DNA of 64,000 nucleotides from Virgifigura deserti (GCA_003576685.1 QOZR01000018.1:1-64000), one strand, 5' to 3'; shown: positions 17,180 through 25,369, counted from the first letter of the stretch. Numbers and translations are program-made. The notes: generated by a model from the letters alone, not told the origin.

Positions 17180-17983
17180 TCACGGCTTCACGCGGAAGCC
17201 GGTCGCGAAGAGCCGGTAGACGACCGCTCCCAGGCAAAGATCGACGAGCAGCAGCAGGATCGCACCGACCGCCAGGGAGCTTTCCGCCTGTCCGGTGAAG
17301 CCGAAGCGGAAGCCGTCGATGATGTAGAAGATGGGGTTCAGGATCACCAAACTCTGGCCCAGCTCCGGCAGCTGTTGGACCGAATAGAAGGTCCCGGACA
17401 GGAAGACCAGGGGAATCACCAGGAAGGTCAGAGACGCCGAGTAGTGGTCCCATTTCTCCGCCCACAGCCCGACCAGAATGCCGAGCAAGGCATGCAGCAA
17501 CGCTCCGGCCAGGGCGAAGAAGACGATCGCGGCCGGCGCGCGCACCGGCAGATCGACGAAGAACAGCAGCAGGACGACCACGACCAGCCCCGTGAAGAGG
17601 CCAGCGGTGGCGGCGCTGGCAGCATAGCCGGCCATCCGCTCGGCCGGCGTCAGCGGCGCCATCAGAATGTCGGCGATGATGCCCTCATGCTTGTCGAAGA
17701 TCAGCGACGCGGCCACCGTCTCGAAGGCGCGCTGGCTGATGGCGAGGATGATGAGCCCGGGCGCCAGGAACTGCAGAAACGATACGCCGCCGACCAGATT
17801 ACTGCCGTCCGGCCCCCGGCCGGCGCCCAGCGCCAGATGGAACACCGCCAGGAACAGCAGGCTGGACACGGCCGGGCCTAGCACCGTGTCGCGATAGTCC
17901 TTCAGGACGCGGAGCACCTCGCGGCGGTAGAGCGTCCAGAGACCGAGCCAGTTGACGGCGCCGAACCGGCGCGGAGCGGGCAT
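17180..17983 (-). CDS. ABC-2 type transporter permease (paralogue B)
   Basis: A 267-residue inner-membrane protein with six hydrophobic segments and the ABC-2 signature near the C-terminal half (FLSGTFYSVQQLPE...LNPIFYIIDGFRFGFTG). It is a close paralogue of the gene just upstream (18022-18825): the same length, a shared NWLGLWTLY start and a shared EKWDHY/EKFDHM segment. Together they may form a heterodimeric exporter channel. No ATP-binding gene is adjacent, so the partner is encoded elsewhere. The ATG here matches the paralogue's start. A GTG two codons earlier is also possible. Confidence 0.88.
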   Translation of the reverse strand: MPAPRRFGAVNWLGLWTLYRREVLRVLKDYRDTVLGPAVSSLLFLAVFHLALGAGRGPDGSNLVGGVSFLQFLAPGLIILAISQRAFETVAASLIFDKHEGIIADILMAPLTPAERMAGYAASAATAGLFTGLVVVVLLLFFVDLPVRAPAAIVFFALAGALLHALLGILVGLWAEKWDHYSASLTFLVIPLVFLSGTFYSVQQLPELGQSLVILNPIFYIIDGFRFGFTGQAESSLAVGAILLLLVDLCLGAVVYRLFATGFRVKP

Positions 17984-18021
17984 TACCACCGCGACTTCAC
18001 CTTCCGGAAGGAAACCGATCC

Positions 18022-18825
18022 TTAGGCCTTCAGTTTGTAGCCGGCGGCGAACATGCGATAGACGACCCACCACATCGCCAGATTGATCCCCGTCAGCACC
18101 AGGAGCCCCGCCGTGAGCGATCCGTCGGCATGACCGATGAAGCCGTAGCGGAATCCGTCGATCATGTAGAAGAACGGGTTCAGATGCGCAATCGTATGCC
18201 AGATGCCGGGCAGGCGCTCCACCGAATAGAACGTGCCGGACAGGAAGGCCAGCGGCGTGATGACGAAGTTGGTCATCGCCGCCATATGGTCGAACTTTTC
18301 GGCCCAGATGCCGCCGATGATGCCGAGCAGCGACAGCAGCAGGCAGGCGGCGACGGCGTGAAACAACACGAAGAACGGCGCATGCATGCGCATCGGAATA
18401 ATCATCCACATCACCAGGCCGACGGTGATGCCGACGGCCAGCCCCCGCGAGACGCCGCCGCCGGCGATACCGAGAGTCAGCTCGCCGGGACTCAAGGGCG
18501 GCATCAGCACATCGACGATGTTGCCCTGCACCTTGGAGATCAGCAGCGAGGAGGACGTGTTGGCGAAGGCGTTCTGCACCATCGCCATCATCACCAGCCC
18601 GGGGGCGAGAAACTGAACGAAGGAAACGCCGCCGACCGTCTCCACCGCGCGCCCCAGGGCGAGCGTGAAGATCGCCAGGAACAGCAGCGTGGTCACGACC
18701 GGCGCCAGCAGCGTCTGCGTCGCGACCTTGACGAAGCGGCGGACCTCCTTGAGGTACAAGGTCCAGAGGCCGAGCCAGTTGAAGGCGCCGAAGGGGCGCG
18801 GAGACGGGGGCGTTGGTGCGAGCAT
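18022..18825 (-). CDS. ABC-2 type transporter permease (paralogue A)
   Basis: A 267-residue permease with the ABC-2 fold: FGAFNWLGLWTLYLKEV at the N-terminus, the GGVSFVQFLAPGLVMMAM membrane segment, and the FLSGTFYSVERLPG...LNPFFYMIDGFRYGFIG signature. I chose this start because it gives exactly the same length and N-terminal layout as the downstream paralogue. In-frame ATGs at 18864 and 18918 would add a polar, non-conserved extension. No ribosome site is clear at any of them. 38 nt separate it from paralogue B, so the two are probably co-transcribed. Confidence 0.87.
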   Translation of the reverse strand: MLAPTPPSPRPFGAFNWLGLWTLYLKEVRRFVKVATQTLLAPVVTTLLFLAIFTLALGRAVETVGGVSFVQFLAPGLVMMAMVQNAFANTSSSLLISKVQGNIVDVLMPPLSPGELTLGIAGGGVSRGLAVGITVGLVMWMIIPMRMHAPFFVLFHAVAACLLLSLLGIIGGIWAEKFDHMAAMTNFVITPLAFLSGTFYSVERLPGIWHTIAHLNPFFYMIDGFRYGFIGHADGSLTAGLLVLTGINLAMWWVVYRMFAAGYKLKA

Positions 18826-18940
18826 CGGTTCGACCGGAAACTGGGAATTCTTGCCGCTGACCATAGGGTCGGCCCGGGTGCCTTTCAAGCATCGGGCCGG
18901 ATCGGTGGCGGGAAGCATGACGCCCCCCTATCTTTCAGCC

Positions 18941-19552
18941 ATGTCAAACGACAAGGATAAAGCGGTCCCTGGTCCTCCCGGCGCCCCTGCCGGTCGAAGA
19001 GGCCGGCGCGCGCCGCGCCGGGCGACGCCGGAATATCTGGAGCGGGCGGCGCTGTTCTATCTCGAGCGCTATGCCAGCTCCTCGGAGAACCTCCGCCGCG
19101 TGCTGCGCCGGAAGGTCGAGCGCTCGGTCCGGGCGCACGGCACCGACCGCGAGGCCGGCTTCGCGGCGGTCGACGCGCTGGTCGCCCGGTTCGCGCGGAG
19201 CGGCCTGGTCGACGACCGGCGCTTCGCCGAGGGCAAGGCCGCCAGCCTGCACCGCCGCGGCGGCTCCGCCCGCGCCATCCGTGCCACGCTCGCGGCCAAG
19301 GGCGTGCCGGCGCAGGAGATCGACGCGGCCGTCACCGGCCTGGAAGACCTGTCCGCCGACCCCGAACTCGCTGCGGCCTGCGCCTTCGCCCGGCGCCGCC
19401 GGCTGGGACCATGGCGCCGTCCGGAGGATCGGGCCGAGATGCAGAGCAAGGATCTTGCGGCACTCGGCCGCGGCGGATTCAGCTTCGAGACGGCGCGCCG
19501 CGTGCTACAGGCGGAGACGCCGGAAGAGCTCGAGGCGGAGTACGGACTTTAG
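18941..19552 (+). CDS. recX: RecX regulatory protein
   Basis: A 203-residue member of the RecX family, which binds RecA filaments and modulates recombination. The three-helix repeats are visible: YLERAALFYLERYASSSENLRRVL, then LVDDRRFAEGKAASLHRRGGSARAIRATLAAKGV, then the C-terminal repeat ending GFSFETARRVLQ. A basic, Pro/Arg-rich N-terminal tail precedes the domain. An ATG at 18917 has a slightly better ribosome site and would add eight residues. recA is not in this window. Confidence 0.88.
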   Translation: MSNDKDKAVPGPPGAPAGRRGRRAPRRATPEYLERAALFYLERYASSSENLRRVLRRKVERSVRAHGTDREAGFAAVDALVARFARSGLVDDRRFAEGKAASLHRRGGSARAIRATLAAKGVPAQEIDAAVTGLEDLSADPELAAACAFARRRRLGPWRRPEDRAEMQSKDLAALGRGGFSFETARRVLQAETPEELEAEYGL

Positions 19553-19558
19553 TTGCCC

Positions 19559-19623
19559 CGCGACAAGCTCGAGGTGGGGGAACTCAGGACGAAACCCTCA
19601 TGCTGAGCTTGTCGAAGCATGCG
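19559..19623. repeat. REP-like dispersed inverted element (copy 2)
   Basis: Contains CATGCTGAGCTTGTCGAAGCATG, itself an imperfect palindrome, preceded by a decayed partner arm (CGACAAGCTC...ACTCAGGACGA). It matches the element at 9079-9138. It lies between recX and the mscS-like gene, and its 3' half is translated as the last codons of the latter. Confidence 0.8.
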
Positions 19624-21883
19624 GATCGGCGTCCTTTCCAGAAGAACTCGCTCCGGTCCCCGGTGACTCCATCCGCACATGCACCGGCGGCGCATTGCCC
19701 GTCTTGTCTTCGCCGAAGTAGAGCGTCTGGTGCGGGAACGGAATCTCGATGCCCTTCTCGTCGAACGCCCGCTTCACCCGGCGATTGAACTCGCGCGCGA
19801 CCATCCATTGCTTGAGCGGCCGGGTCATGATCCGGCCCTTGATGTTCACGGCCGAGTCGCCGAAGCTGTCGAGGCCGAACACCTCCATCTCCCCGATGAT
19901 TTCGGGGCCAAACTGCTCGTCGGCCTGCAACTCGGCGCCGATTCCTTTCAGCACCTCAATGACTTCGTCGACATCCTCGCGATAGGCGACGCCGATCGTG
20001 AAGACCGCGTAGGAAAACTCCTTCGTCAGGTTCTGGACGGTCGACACCGAGCTGAACGGGATGGTGTGCACCGTGCCGGACAGGTCTCGCAGGCGGATGG
20101 TCCGGATGGTCATCGCCTCGACCACGCCGGAATGGCCGCCAAGATCCACCACGTCGCCGATGGAGATACTGTCCTCCGCCAGGATGAAGACGCCGGTGAT
20201 GATGTCCTGGACCAGGGTCTGGGCGCCGAAGCCGATCGCCAGCCCGGCAACGCCGGCGGCAGCCAGCAACGGCCCGATATTGATGCCGAGTTCGGCCAGC
20301 ACGATCAGCCCCACCACGATCGCGAGGGTGACGCGGAAGGCGTTGCGCAGCAGCGGCAGCAGCGTCCGTACGCGGGCGCTGCGGGCGAGCACCATGCCAT
20401 TGCCGTCCATGCGCTGCAGATATCGCTCGATGAGCATCCCGACCAGCTCGGAGAGCGCAACCGCGACAGCGAGGATCAGGAAAATCGCCAGCACGCTGCC
20501 GAAGATCCGACGTCCGACTTCGGACCGGAACCAGTCGAAAACCTCGAGACCCCAGACTTCGAGCAGGGCAAGGGCCGCGACGATATAGATGACGACCTCC
20601 AACACGCGCTGCAGCAGCGGCAGATAGCGGTTGGCCCGTGCCTCGAGATTCGGAAACTCGGTCCGAAGGTCGGTGCTCAGCCGGAAGGCGCGTTCGATGA
20701 GCCGGCGCAACGCCGCGACCGCCAGTCGCGCCAGCAGCACGATCAGAGCCGTCAACACCGTCGCGCGCAGCAAGAACCCAAACCCGCCGGCGATTCCGAG
20801 CGCCCAGACGGCGAAGATCGCAACCACATAGGCGATGGCGAGGATGTGCCAAACCTCGGCGAGCCGCTGGCGCACCTGCCTCAGGCGTCCGGCGCTTCCA
20901 TCGCGTCGCAACCAGGCGGCTGTGGTCGCGCGGTTCTGCAGGATCAGCACCACGAGCATCGCGGTAACCACGAGGCCGAGGACGCGCAGCAGGAACCCAT
21001 AAGCGTCATAGGGCAGGCCGAGCAGAAACGCCGCCTCCAGCAAGAAGTAGCCGTAGATGGTCACCGTGGCGAGCCGCAGCACCCATATGTACGCGTAATT
21101 GGCGCTCTCATCCGATAGCGGCGCGAGGCGCAGCGACGAAACGGCCGGCGCGAGCAGGATCTGGGCGATCACGGCGATCACCCGCACGGCGATATGAGCG
21201 TTGACGATCGCCAGAGTGACCAGCCGCGTCGCGGCGCGCGGCTCAGTCAGCGGCAGCACGCTATAAGCGACGGTCGCGAACGCCACGACGGGAATCAGAT
21301 CGATCAGGGCATGGCCGACAATCAGGGGAATTCGCACCCAGAGACTGCGAGCGCCATTATTCTCGACAGCCCGACGCGACCGCGCGAGCAACCGGCCGAT
21401 CAGCCACTGGGCGAAGAATGCGGCGATCAGGACGACAGCCAGCTTCATCAGGAGATCCAGCCAGCTCGCGCGCACGTCCGGATCGGCGGCTTGCGCCACA
21501 AGATCGCCGGCAAGCTCCGGGAGATCGGCCAAGACGCCGGCCGCCGCGGCCAGGGCGGCGCTCGTCCGGTCGACGCGATCGGACAGCGCCCCCAGGACGC
21601 CGGCCTCCGCCTCCGCTTCGGCAGGCTCGGCCTCGGCCTGGGCCGCACGGAGAAGGCGCAACTGCTCGATCAGCTTCTCGCGTGCCGCGGGATCCTCAAG
21701 CGTGGCAACCAGATTATCGATCTGCTCTGCCGTCGGCTGTGCGGCTGTCGCCGCCGGCGTCTCCTGCGCCTCGGCCGATGCCAAACCGATCAGCAGGGAG
21801 AGAACCGCCAGCAGACCAACGATCGGCGCAAGCCGATGGCCGCGTCCCGCCGCGGTCCGGATTATCCCGAACCCCCTAAGCAT
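19598..21883 (-). CDS. Large MscS-family mechanosensitive channel
   Basis: A 761-residue MscS-type channel, far longer than the ~286-residue MscS. It has a signal peptide (to about residue 37), an Ala/Glu-rich periplasmic region, about eleven hydrophobic segments, and a C-terminal MscS core. The pore helix region is GPLLAAAGVAGLAIGFGAQTLVQDIITG, followed by EDSISIGDVVDLGGHSGVVEAM and the cytoplasmic alpha/beta domain ending IPFPHQTLYFG. It should release solutes under osmotic downshock. The ATG is preferred to a TTG three codons earlier. The final eight residues (DPHASTSS A) are encoded by a REP-like element. Confidence 0.9.
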   Translation of the reverse strand: MLRGFGIIRTAAGRGHRLAPIVGLLAVLSLLIGLASAEAQETPAATAAQPTAEQIDNLVATLEDPAAREKLIEQLRLLRAAQAEAEPAEAEAEAGVLGALSDRVDRTSAALAAAAGVLADLPELAGDLVAQAADPDVRASWLDLLMKLAVVLIAAFFAQWLIGRLLARSRRAVENNGARSLWVRIPLIVGHALIDLIPVVAFATVAYSVLPLTEPRAATRLVTLAIVNAHIAVRVIAVIAQILLAPAVSSLRLAPLSDESANYAYIWVLRLATVTIYGYFLLEAAFLLGLPYDAYGFLLRVLGLVVTAMLVVLILQNRATTAAWLRRDGSAGRLRQVRQRLAEVWHILAIAYVVAIFAVWALGIAGGFGFLLRATVLTALIVLLARLAVAALRRLIERAFRLSTDLRTEFPNLEARANRYLPLLQRVLEVVIYIVAALALLEVWGLEVFDWFRSEVGRRIFGSVLAIFLILAVAVALSELVGMLIERYLQRMDGNGMVLARSARVRTLLPLLRNAFRVTLAIVVGLIVLAELGINIGPLLAAAGVAGLAIGFGAQTLVQDIITGVFILAEDSISIGDVVDLGGHSGVVEAMTIRTIRLRDLSGTVHTIPFSSVSTVQNLTKEFSYAVFTIGVAYREDVDEVIEVLKGIGAELQADEQFGPEIIGEMEVFGLDSFGDSAVNIKGRIMTRPLKQWMVAREFNRRVKRAFDEKGIEIPFPHQTLYFGEDKTGNAPPVHVRMESPGTGASSSGKDADPHASTSSA

Positions 21884-21950
21884 GTCCGGCAATTTAACGG
21901 TCCGATTCCACTAAGTCGAGAGACGAGTCCGCAGCCAGGCGAGCACAGCC

Positions 21951-22532
21951 TCATGTTCCGACTCCCGCCAGCGCCAGAATGCCCAGCAGTGCGAACACGC
22001 CGGCCGCGGCCGAGCGAATGGCCTTGAGCGGCAGGCTGCCAGCGAGGCCGTTCCCGAACAGCACCGCGGGCACGTTCGCAATCATCATTCCGAGGGTGGT
22101 GCCGAGGGTGACGAGCACGACCGCCTGATACTGCGCCGCGAGCGCCACGGTCGCGATCTGCGTCTTGTCGCCCATTTCGGCGAAGAAAAAGGTGATGGCG
22201 GTCGCACAGAACGCGCCCCAGTGACCCTTCGGCCCGTCATCTTCGAGCTTGTCCGGAATGAGCGCCCAGACCGCGACGGCCAGGAAAGAGAGGCCGAGCA
22301 CCCATCGCATCCACGGGCCTTCCAGAAGCGCGCCAACAACAGTGCCGGCGAGCCCGGCGCCGAAATGATTGAGGATGGTTGCGAAGAAGATGCCGAGGAT
22401 GATCGGTACGGGTCGGCGGAACCGCGCTGCCAGGCACATGCTGAGGAGCTGCGTCTTGTCGCCGACTTCCGCAAGTGCGACGACGCCGGTCGAGACGAGA
22501 AAGGGCTCGAATATCAAAAACTCGAACGCCAC
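21951..22532 (-). CDS. UPF0016/GDT1 (TMEM165-like) cation exporter, probably Mn2+
   Basis: A 193-residue membrane protein with six hydrophobic segments in two inverted halves. Each half carries the family metal motif E-x-G-D-K-T: AEVGDKT at 21-27 and AEMGDKT at 118-124. Homologues in bacteria export Mn2+. The GTG start has AAGGTG 7 nt upstream and gives the usual N-terminus (FLVSTGVVALAEVGDKTQ). A longer ATG-started frame would read through the riboswitch. A yybP-ykoY riboswitch lies in the leader, so expression should rise with Mn2+. The mscS-like gene follows 67 nt downstream on the same strand. Confidence 0.92.
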   Translation of the reverse strand: MAFEFLIFEPFLVSTGVVALAEVGDKTQLLSMCLAARFRRPVPIILGIFFATILNHFGAGLAGTVVGALLEGPWMRWVLGLSFLAVAVWALIPDKLEDDGPKGHWGAFCATAITFFFAEMGDKTQIATVALAAQYQAVVLVTLGTTLGMMIANVPAVLFGNGLAGSLPLKAIRSAAAGVFALLGILALAGVGT

Positions 22533-22616
22533 GGGGGAGCACCTTACGGGACCAGACGGAGGACGTGACCGATGGCACAACGCTCCTCCGCCCGGTCCGG
22601 TACGGAAGCGCCGATG
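22533..22616 (-). promoter_or_regulatory. Expression platform between the Mn riboswitch and the exporter gene
   Basis: On the minus strand, GGACC...CGGAGGA pairs with TCCTCCG...GGTCC to give a long hairpin that ends just before the AAGGTG ribosome site. No U-tract follows, so control of translation initiation (or Rho access) is more likely than an intrinsic attenuator. Inferred from base pairing only. Confidence 0.5.
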
Positions 22617-22717
22617 CCATAGGTCTCGCCATGCCATTTGGCCTGATGCGCCACGGGACAGGGTCCCGAGTGTGTTGACGCACCCCCTCTGAGTTCGAGG
22701 CGGCTACTCCCCTAAGG
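22617..22717 (-). promoter_or_regulatory. yybP-ykoY manganese riboswitch
   Basis: Read on the minus strand, the leader contains the yybP-ykoY hallmarks: CCTTAGGGGAGTAGCCGCC at the 5' side, GTGCGTCAACACACTCGGGACC in the middle, and GGCGAGACCTATGG at the 3' side. The outer P1 stem pairs CCTTAGG with CCTATGG (one mismatch). This class (RF00080) senses Mn2+ and typically activates exporters. The downstream gene is a GDT1-type exporter, a known target. About 85 nt separate it from the start codon. Confidence 0.9.
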
Positions 22718-22975
22718 ATGCGCGGACGATAAAGCCTTCCGCCGCCCCGTGCAAGAGCCGGCGGCATGGAAGGGCGTTGTCCCGGAGTCCAACTGTCGGG
22801 CGCCCGCGCGAGCAGAGCGGAGACCCGGTGCGGCATCCGCGTCGGTCCGACCGTAACGAAACGCCCGCAACGCGGTAATGGAAAGCATTGCAACTCGTTA
22901 ACTTCTAGGTTCCCGTTTCGACGTATAAACGCCGATATTCGAATTCGGCCAAGAAGATCCGGGGGGAAATTCACA
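22718..22975. other. Divergent promoter region
   Basis: Lies between the 5' end of the riboswitch (minus strand) and the TPR gene (plus strand), so it should hold promoters for both. The right half (22895-22970) is AT-richer than its surroundings. No clear -35/-10 pair stands out. Confidence 0.5.
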
Positions 22976-23473
22976 ATGGCAAAGCAGAAGGGGGCAAAGG
23001 GGCGGTATTTTCTTGCCGCAACTGGATTTGTCCTCAGCCTTACTGTGGCACTGCCGGATGCCGGACTGTCCACCGGCTTGAGCGGAGGCAGTAACCGCGG
23101 TTCCAACGCGAGCCAGAGTCTCGCCGAGGTGGAAGCCAGAATCGCGGCGCAGGACTTTGGCGGCGCGATCTCGCTCCTGGAGAGAATCGTGAAAGCCTCG
23201 CCGGGAGATGCGAACGCGCTACAATATCTCGGCTATAGCCACCGCGCGCTTGGCGATTACGAGGCGGCGCTCGACTATTATTTGAGGGCGCTGGCGGTCG
23301 AGCCGATGCATGTCCGCGCCAACGAGTATCTGGGCGAGCTCCATCTGGAGATGGGCGATGTCGCCGGGGCCGAGGAGCGGCTCCTGGCACTGACGAAGGC
23401 CTGCGCCGGTTGCGCGGAGCAGATCGATCTCGAGAGAAAGATCCGGGCCTACAAGCGCAACAACCAGAGCTGA
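22976..23473 (+). CDS. TPR-repeat exported protein
   Basis: The 165-residue product has an N-terminal hydrophobic export signal (YFLAATGFVLSLTVALP) after a basic leader. Roughly three tetratricopeptide repeats follow, at residues ~55-150 (GDANALQYLGYSHRALGDYEAALDYYLRALAVEP, then ANEYLGELHLEMGDVAGAEERL). Such repeats bind other proteins. A CxGC-type pair (CAGC) is near the C-terminus. The ATG has GGGGGGAAA upstream; a longer in-frame reading upstream lacks a ribosome site. The partner is unknown. Confidence 0.85.
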   Translation: MAKQKGAKGRYFLAATGFVLSLTVALPDAGLSTGLSGGSNRGSNASQSLAEVEARIAAQDFGGAISLLERIVKASPGDANALQYLGYSHRALGDYEAALDYYLRALAVEPMHVRANEYLGELHLEMGDVAGAEERLLALTKACAGCAEQIDLERKIRAYKRNNQS

Positions 23474-23492
23474 AAGCCGGAGCTGACCTGTT

Positions 23493-24164
23493 TCAAAGGG
23501 AGCGAGTGATCCGCAGATAGCCGCGCCGCTCACCGTCGATATGGCTCATCGTCGCCATGCCTGCGACAAGCCGGTCGACCGGCGTCCAATAGGGCTCGAA
23601 CCAAGCGCGGTCGACGTCGAGGACGAGCACGCGATCGCGGCCTTCGTCGTAGGCCCCGATTGGGGAGAAGTGGCCGTAATCGCCGTGGCCGACGACCGGA
23701 GCCACATGGAAGTTCACCACCAGCAGGTCGGCGGCCGAGGTTTCGATTCGCCGCAGGGCGGCACGGAACTCCGCCACCGCGGCCTCGTTCGGCCGCAGCA
23801 CCGGCACGGTCTCAATGGCGACCCCGTCGACGCCGTAGACGGCGAAGCTCCGCTCGAGCAGCGGCCCCATCTGGCGCTGCGTGACCCCCTCGCCTCCGTC
23901 GGCCCCGACGCCGGCCGTCCAGAGTGCGCTGTTCACGGCGGCCAGGAGCGCCTGCTGGGTCACCAGCCTTTCCACCGGGGCGAGCCCGATGCTGCCGCGG
24001 AGGGCGTTGACCAGCATCGTCGCCGTCGCCAGGGAGCAGGAGCAGTCGTTGAACTGTCCGACATAGTAGGGCACCAAGGCCCAGTAGCTGGGCGCCAGCG
24101 CGCGGCGGAGATAGTCGGAATCGGTGGCCAGCAGCGTCAACCAGGACGCGTATCGCGCGCGCAA
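23493..24164 (-). CDS. Phytochelatin synthase-like cysteine protease
   Basis: A 223-residue protein resembling bacterial members of the phytochelatin synthase family (papain-like, C83). The likely triad is Cys41 or Cys43 (FNDCSCSLATATMLVNAL), His165 (GHFSPIGAY) and Asp183 (VLDVDRAW). The His-Asp spacing of 18 equals that of the family. Bacterial homologues mainly cleave glycine from glutathione and do not always make phytochelatins. Only the catalytic domain is present. The start is TTG with GGGAGG 7 nt upstream; no ATG precedes the domain. No signal peptide is visible. Confidence 0.82.
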   Translation of the reverse strand: MRARYASWLTLLATDSDYLRRALAPSYWALVPYYVGQFNDCSCSLATATMLVNALRGSIGLAPVERLVTQQALLAAVNSALWTAGVGADGGEGVTQRQMGPLLERSFAVYGVDGVAIETVPVLRPNEAAVAEFRAALRRIETSAADLLVVNFHVAPVVGHGDYGHFSPIGAYDEGRDRVLVLDVDRAWFEPYWTPVDRLVAGMATMSHIDGERRGYLRITRSL

Positions 24165-24227
24165 GGCCGCGCCTCCCTCGGTTGCAAAGCATCGCTACGG
24201 TAGCGCAAGCCGGATGATGCGCACAAT

Positions 24228-24272
24228 CATTCAGACCAGTGGCATTCAGGCCAGTGGCATTCAGACCAGTGG
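24228..24272. repeat. 15-bp tandem repeat, three copies
   Basis: Three consecutive units of CATTCAGACCAGTGG; the middle one has a single A-to-G change. It lies between the phytochelatin-synthase-like gene (minus) and the DUF1289 gene (plus), in the likely promoter region of both. Confidence 0.9.
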
Positions 24273-24399
24273 CTCAGACGGTTGGCTGTCGGGGGACAAG
24301 ACTGTCTCGCGCAAGTTTTCCATGATACAGAGAAGGCACCATGGCTACCGACAAAAGACGGCCTTCATCGGGGGATCGCCCCAGCCTCAACAGCATGTC

Positions 24400-24663
24400 A
24401 TGAGCGAGCGAGACGAGAAGCGGCTCCAAGCGCGGGAACAGCGTCGCGCCGAACGGCGGCGCCTGCTGGCCGCAGGACCGCCGTCTCCCTGCATCAGCGT
24501 CTGCCAGATCGACGATTCGACGGGGCTGTGCATCGGCTGCCTGCGAACGATCGGCGAGATCCGCGACTGGATCATCCTGATGCCGGAGGATCGGCACCGC
24601 GTGCTGCGCCAGATCGAGGAGCGCCGGGCGGCAATAACGGCCAATAAAGACCGGAACCGGTAA
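24400..24663 (+). CDS. DUF1289 family protein
   Basis: A short (87 aa) protein with the DUF1289 cysteine core: PCISVCQID...TGLCIGCLRTIGEIRDW, four cysteines likely to bind a metal. It is preceded by a basic, Arg-rich helix (RLQAREQRRAERRRLL). The C-terminus is also charged. These proteins are usually single-domain and of unknown function. The ATG is chosen because the domain follows closely; the ribosome site is weak. An upstream in-frame extension of ~90 residues is repeat-rich and not conserved. Confidence 0.8.
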   Translation: MSERDEKRLQAREQRRAERRRLLAAGPPSPCISVCQIDDSTGLCIGCLRTIGEIRDWIILMPEDRHRVLRQIEERRAAITANKDRNR

Positions 24664-24762
24664 CGTCCTCGTTTCAGGCCGGCTGGTCAAGCCAACTGAC
24701 GCGGCCGGCAACTGAGCAACCGGCCACCCCAGAGTTCGGTCATGTCCTGAAGGATCGGCACC

Positions 24763-24791
24763 CCATTGCGGCGCCTGGATCGCCGCAATGG
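24763..24791. terminator. Perfect 11-bp hairpin between convergent genes
   Basis: CCATTGCGGCG and CGCCGCAATGG pair perfectly around a 7-nt loop, between DUF1289 (plus) and the small lipoprotein (minus). It could terminate transcription from either side. No U-tract is present. Confidence 0.55.
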
Positions 24792-24832
24792 AGGCCGCGC
24801 CTGAAATTACTCTGGAAACCGCTCTACGTCGC

Positions 24833-25084
24833 TCAATCCCACACCGGGTCGCCGAGATCCAGGTCCTCCTCGTCGGTCAGACCGCCGACTGCGGCGCCCG
24901 CGGCACCGCCGAGAAGGCCACCCGTGATCGGACTTCCGCCGGTAATGGCGCTGCCAGCCGCACCTGCACCGGCGCCAATGGCACCGCCACTCAGGGCCCG
25001 GTCCGTGGTGCTGCTACCGCAGCCGGTAACCGCCAGCATCGCCGCACCCCCAAGGATGCAGCCGAAGATGTGCGTCTTCGTCAT
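24833..25084 (-). CDS. Small glycine-zipper lipoprotein
   Basis: An 83-residue predicted lipoprotein (lipobox VTGC, Cys22). Its mature part is almost all a glycine-zipper segment (GGAIGAGAGAAGSAI, GGLLGGAAGAAVGGL) and then an acidic tail ending GDPVWD. Glycine-zipper lipoproteins of this size resemble Osm/SlyB-type envelope proteins that insert into membranes. The ATG has AAGGA with ideal spacing; a further ATG upstream is ignored for lack of one. It probably sits in the outer membrane. Confidence 0.8.
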   Translation of the reverse strand: MTKTHIFGCILGGAAMLAVTGCGSSTTDRALSGGAIGAGAGAAGSAITGGSPITGGLLGGAAGAAVGGLTDEEDLDLGDPVWD

Positions 25085-25189
25085 AAGAATATCCTTTCCG
25101 GTTGTTTGTCGATACCGGTCCCTCAAGCCTTCGAAAGGGACCTTTGGCGGACCGGTCCGCCTTCACCCGGATGGGATCTCGCTAGACCG

Positions 25190-25369
25190 CTAGCCCGCGG
25201 TCGCCAGATCTAACGGAGATGTCGGCCCCTGCCGCCAGTAGCTTTCCCAGTCTTCCGGCCTCCACTTCCATGGCTGCCGCGATTCCTGCGACGGCTGGAC
25301 CTGCGGCGGCGCCTCTGTCTCCGTCCGACGATCACCTCGCTCCTTGCCGGATCCCTGCGAACCGTTCAT
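25190..25369 (-). CDS. Small hypothetical protein, 59 aa
   Basis: Starts MNGSQGSG with GGGAGG 5 nt upstream, which is the best start in this frame. The product is hydrophilic and Gln/Pro/Arg-rich. It contains a tryptophan-rich patch (PWKWRPEDWESYWRQG) that looks conserved-like, and it has no membrane segment. It may be a genuine small protein or a shadow frame. It lies upstream of the glycine-zipper lipoprotein on the same strand. Confidence 0.45.
   Translation of the reverse strand: MNGSQGSGKERGDRRTETEAPPQVQPSQESRQPWKWRPEDWESYWRQGPTSPLDLATAG

Noticed and set aside
17180..18892. A single 570-aa frame spanning both ABC-2 permease genes
   Set aside because: Its N-terminal half is out of frame with paralogue A and low-complexity. 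Two separate 267-aa genes explain the sequence.
19679..21118. 479-aa plus-strand frame opposite the mscS-like gene
   Set aside because: Highly charged Gln/Asp/His-rich composition typical of a shadow of membrane-protein codons.
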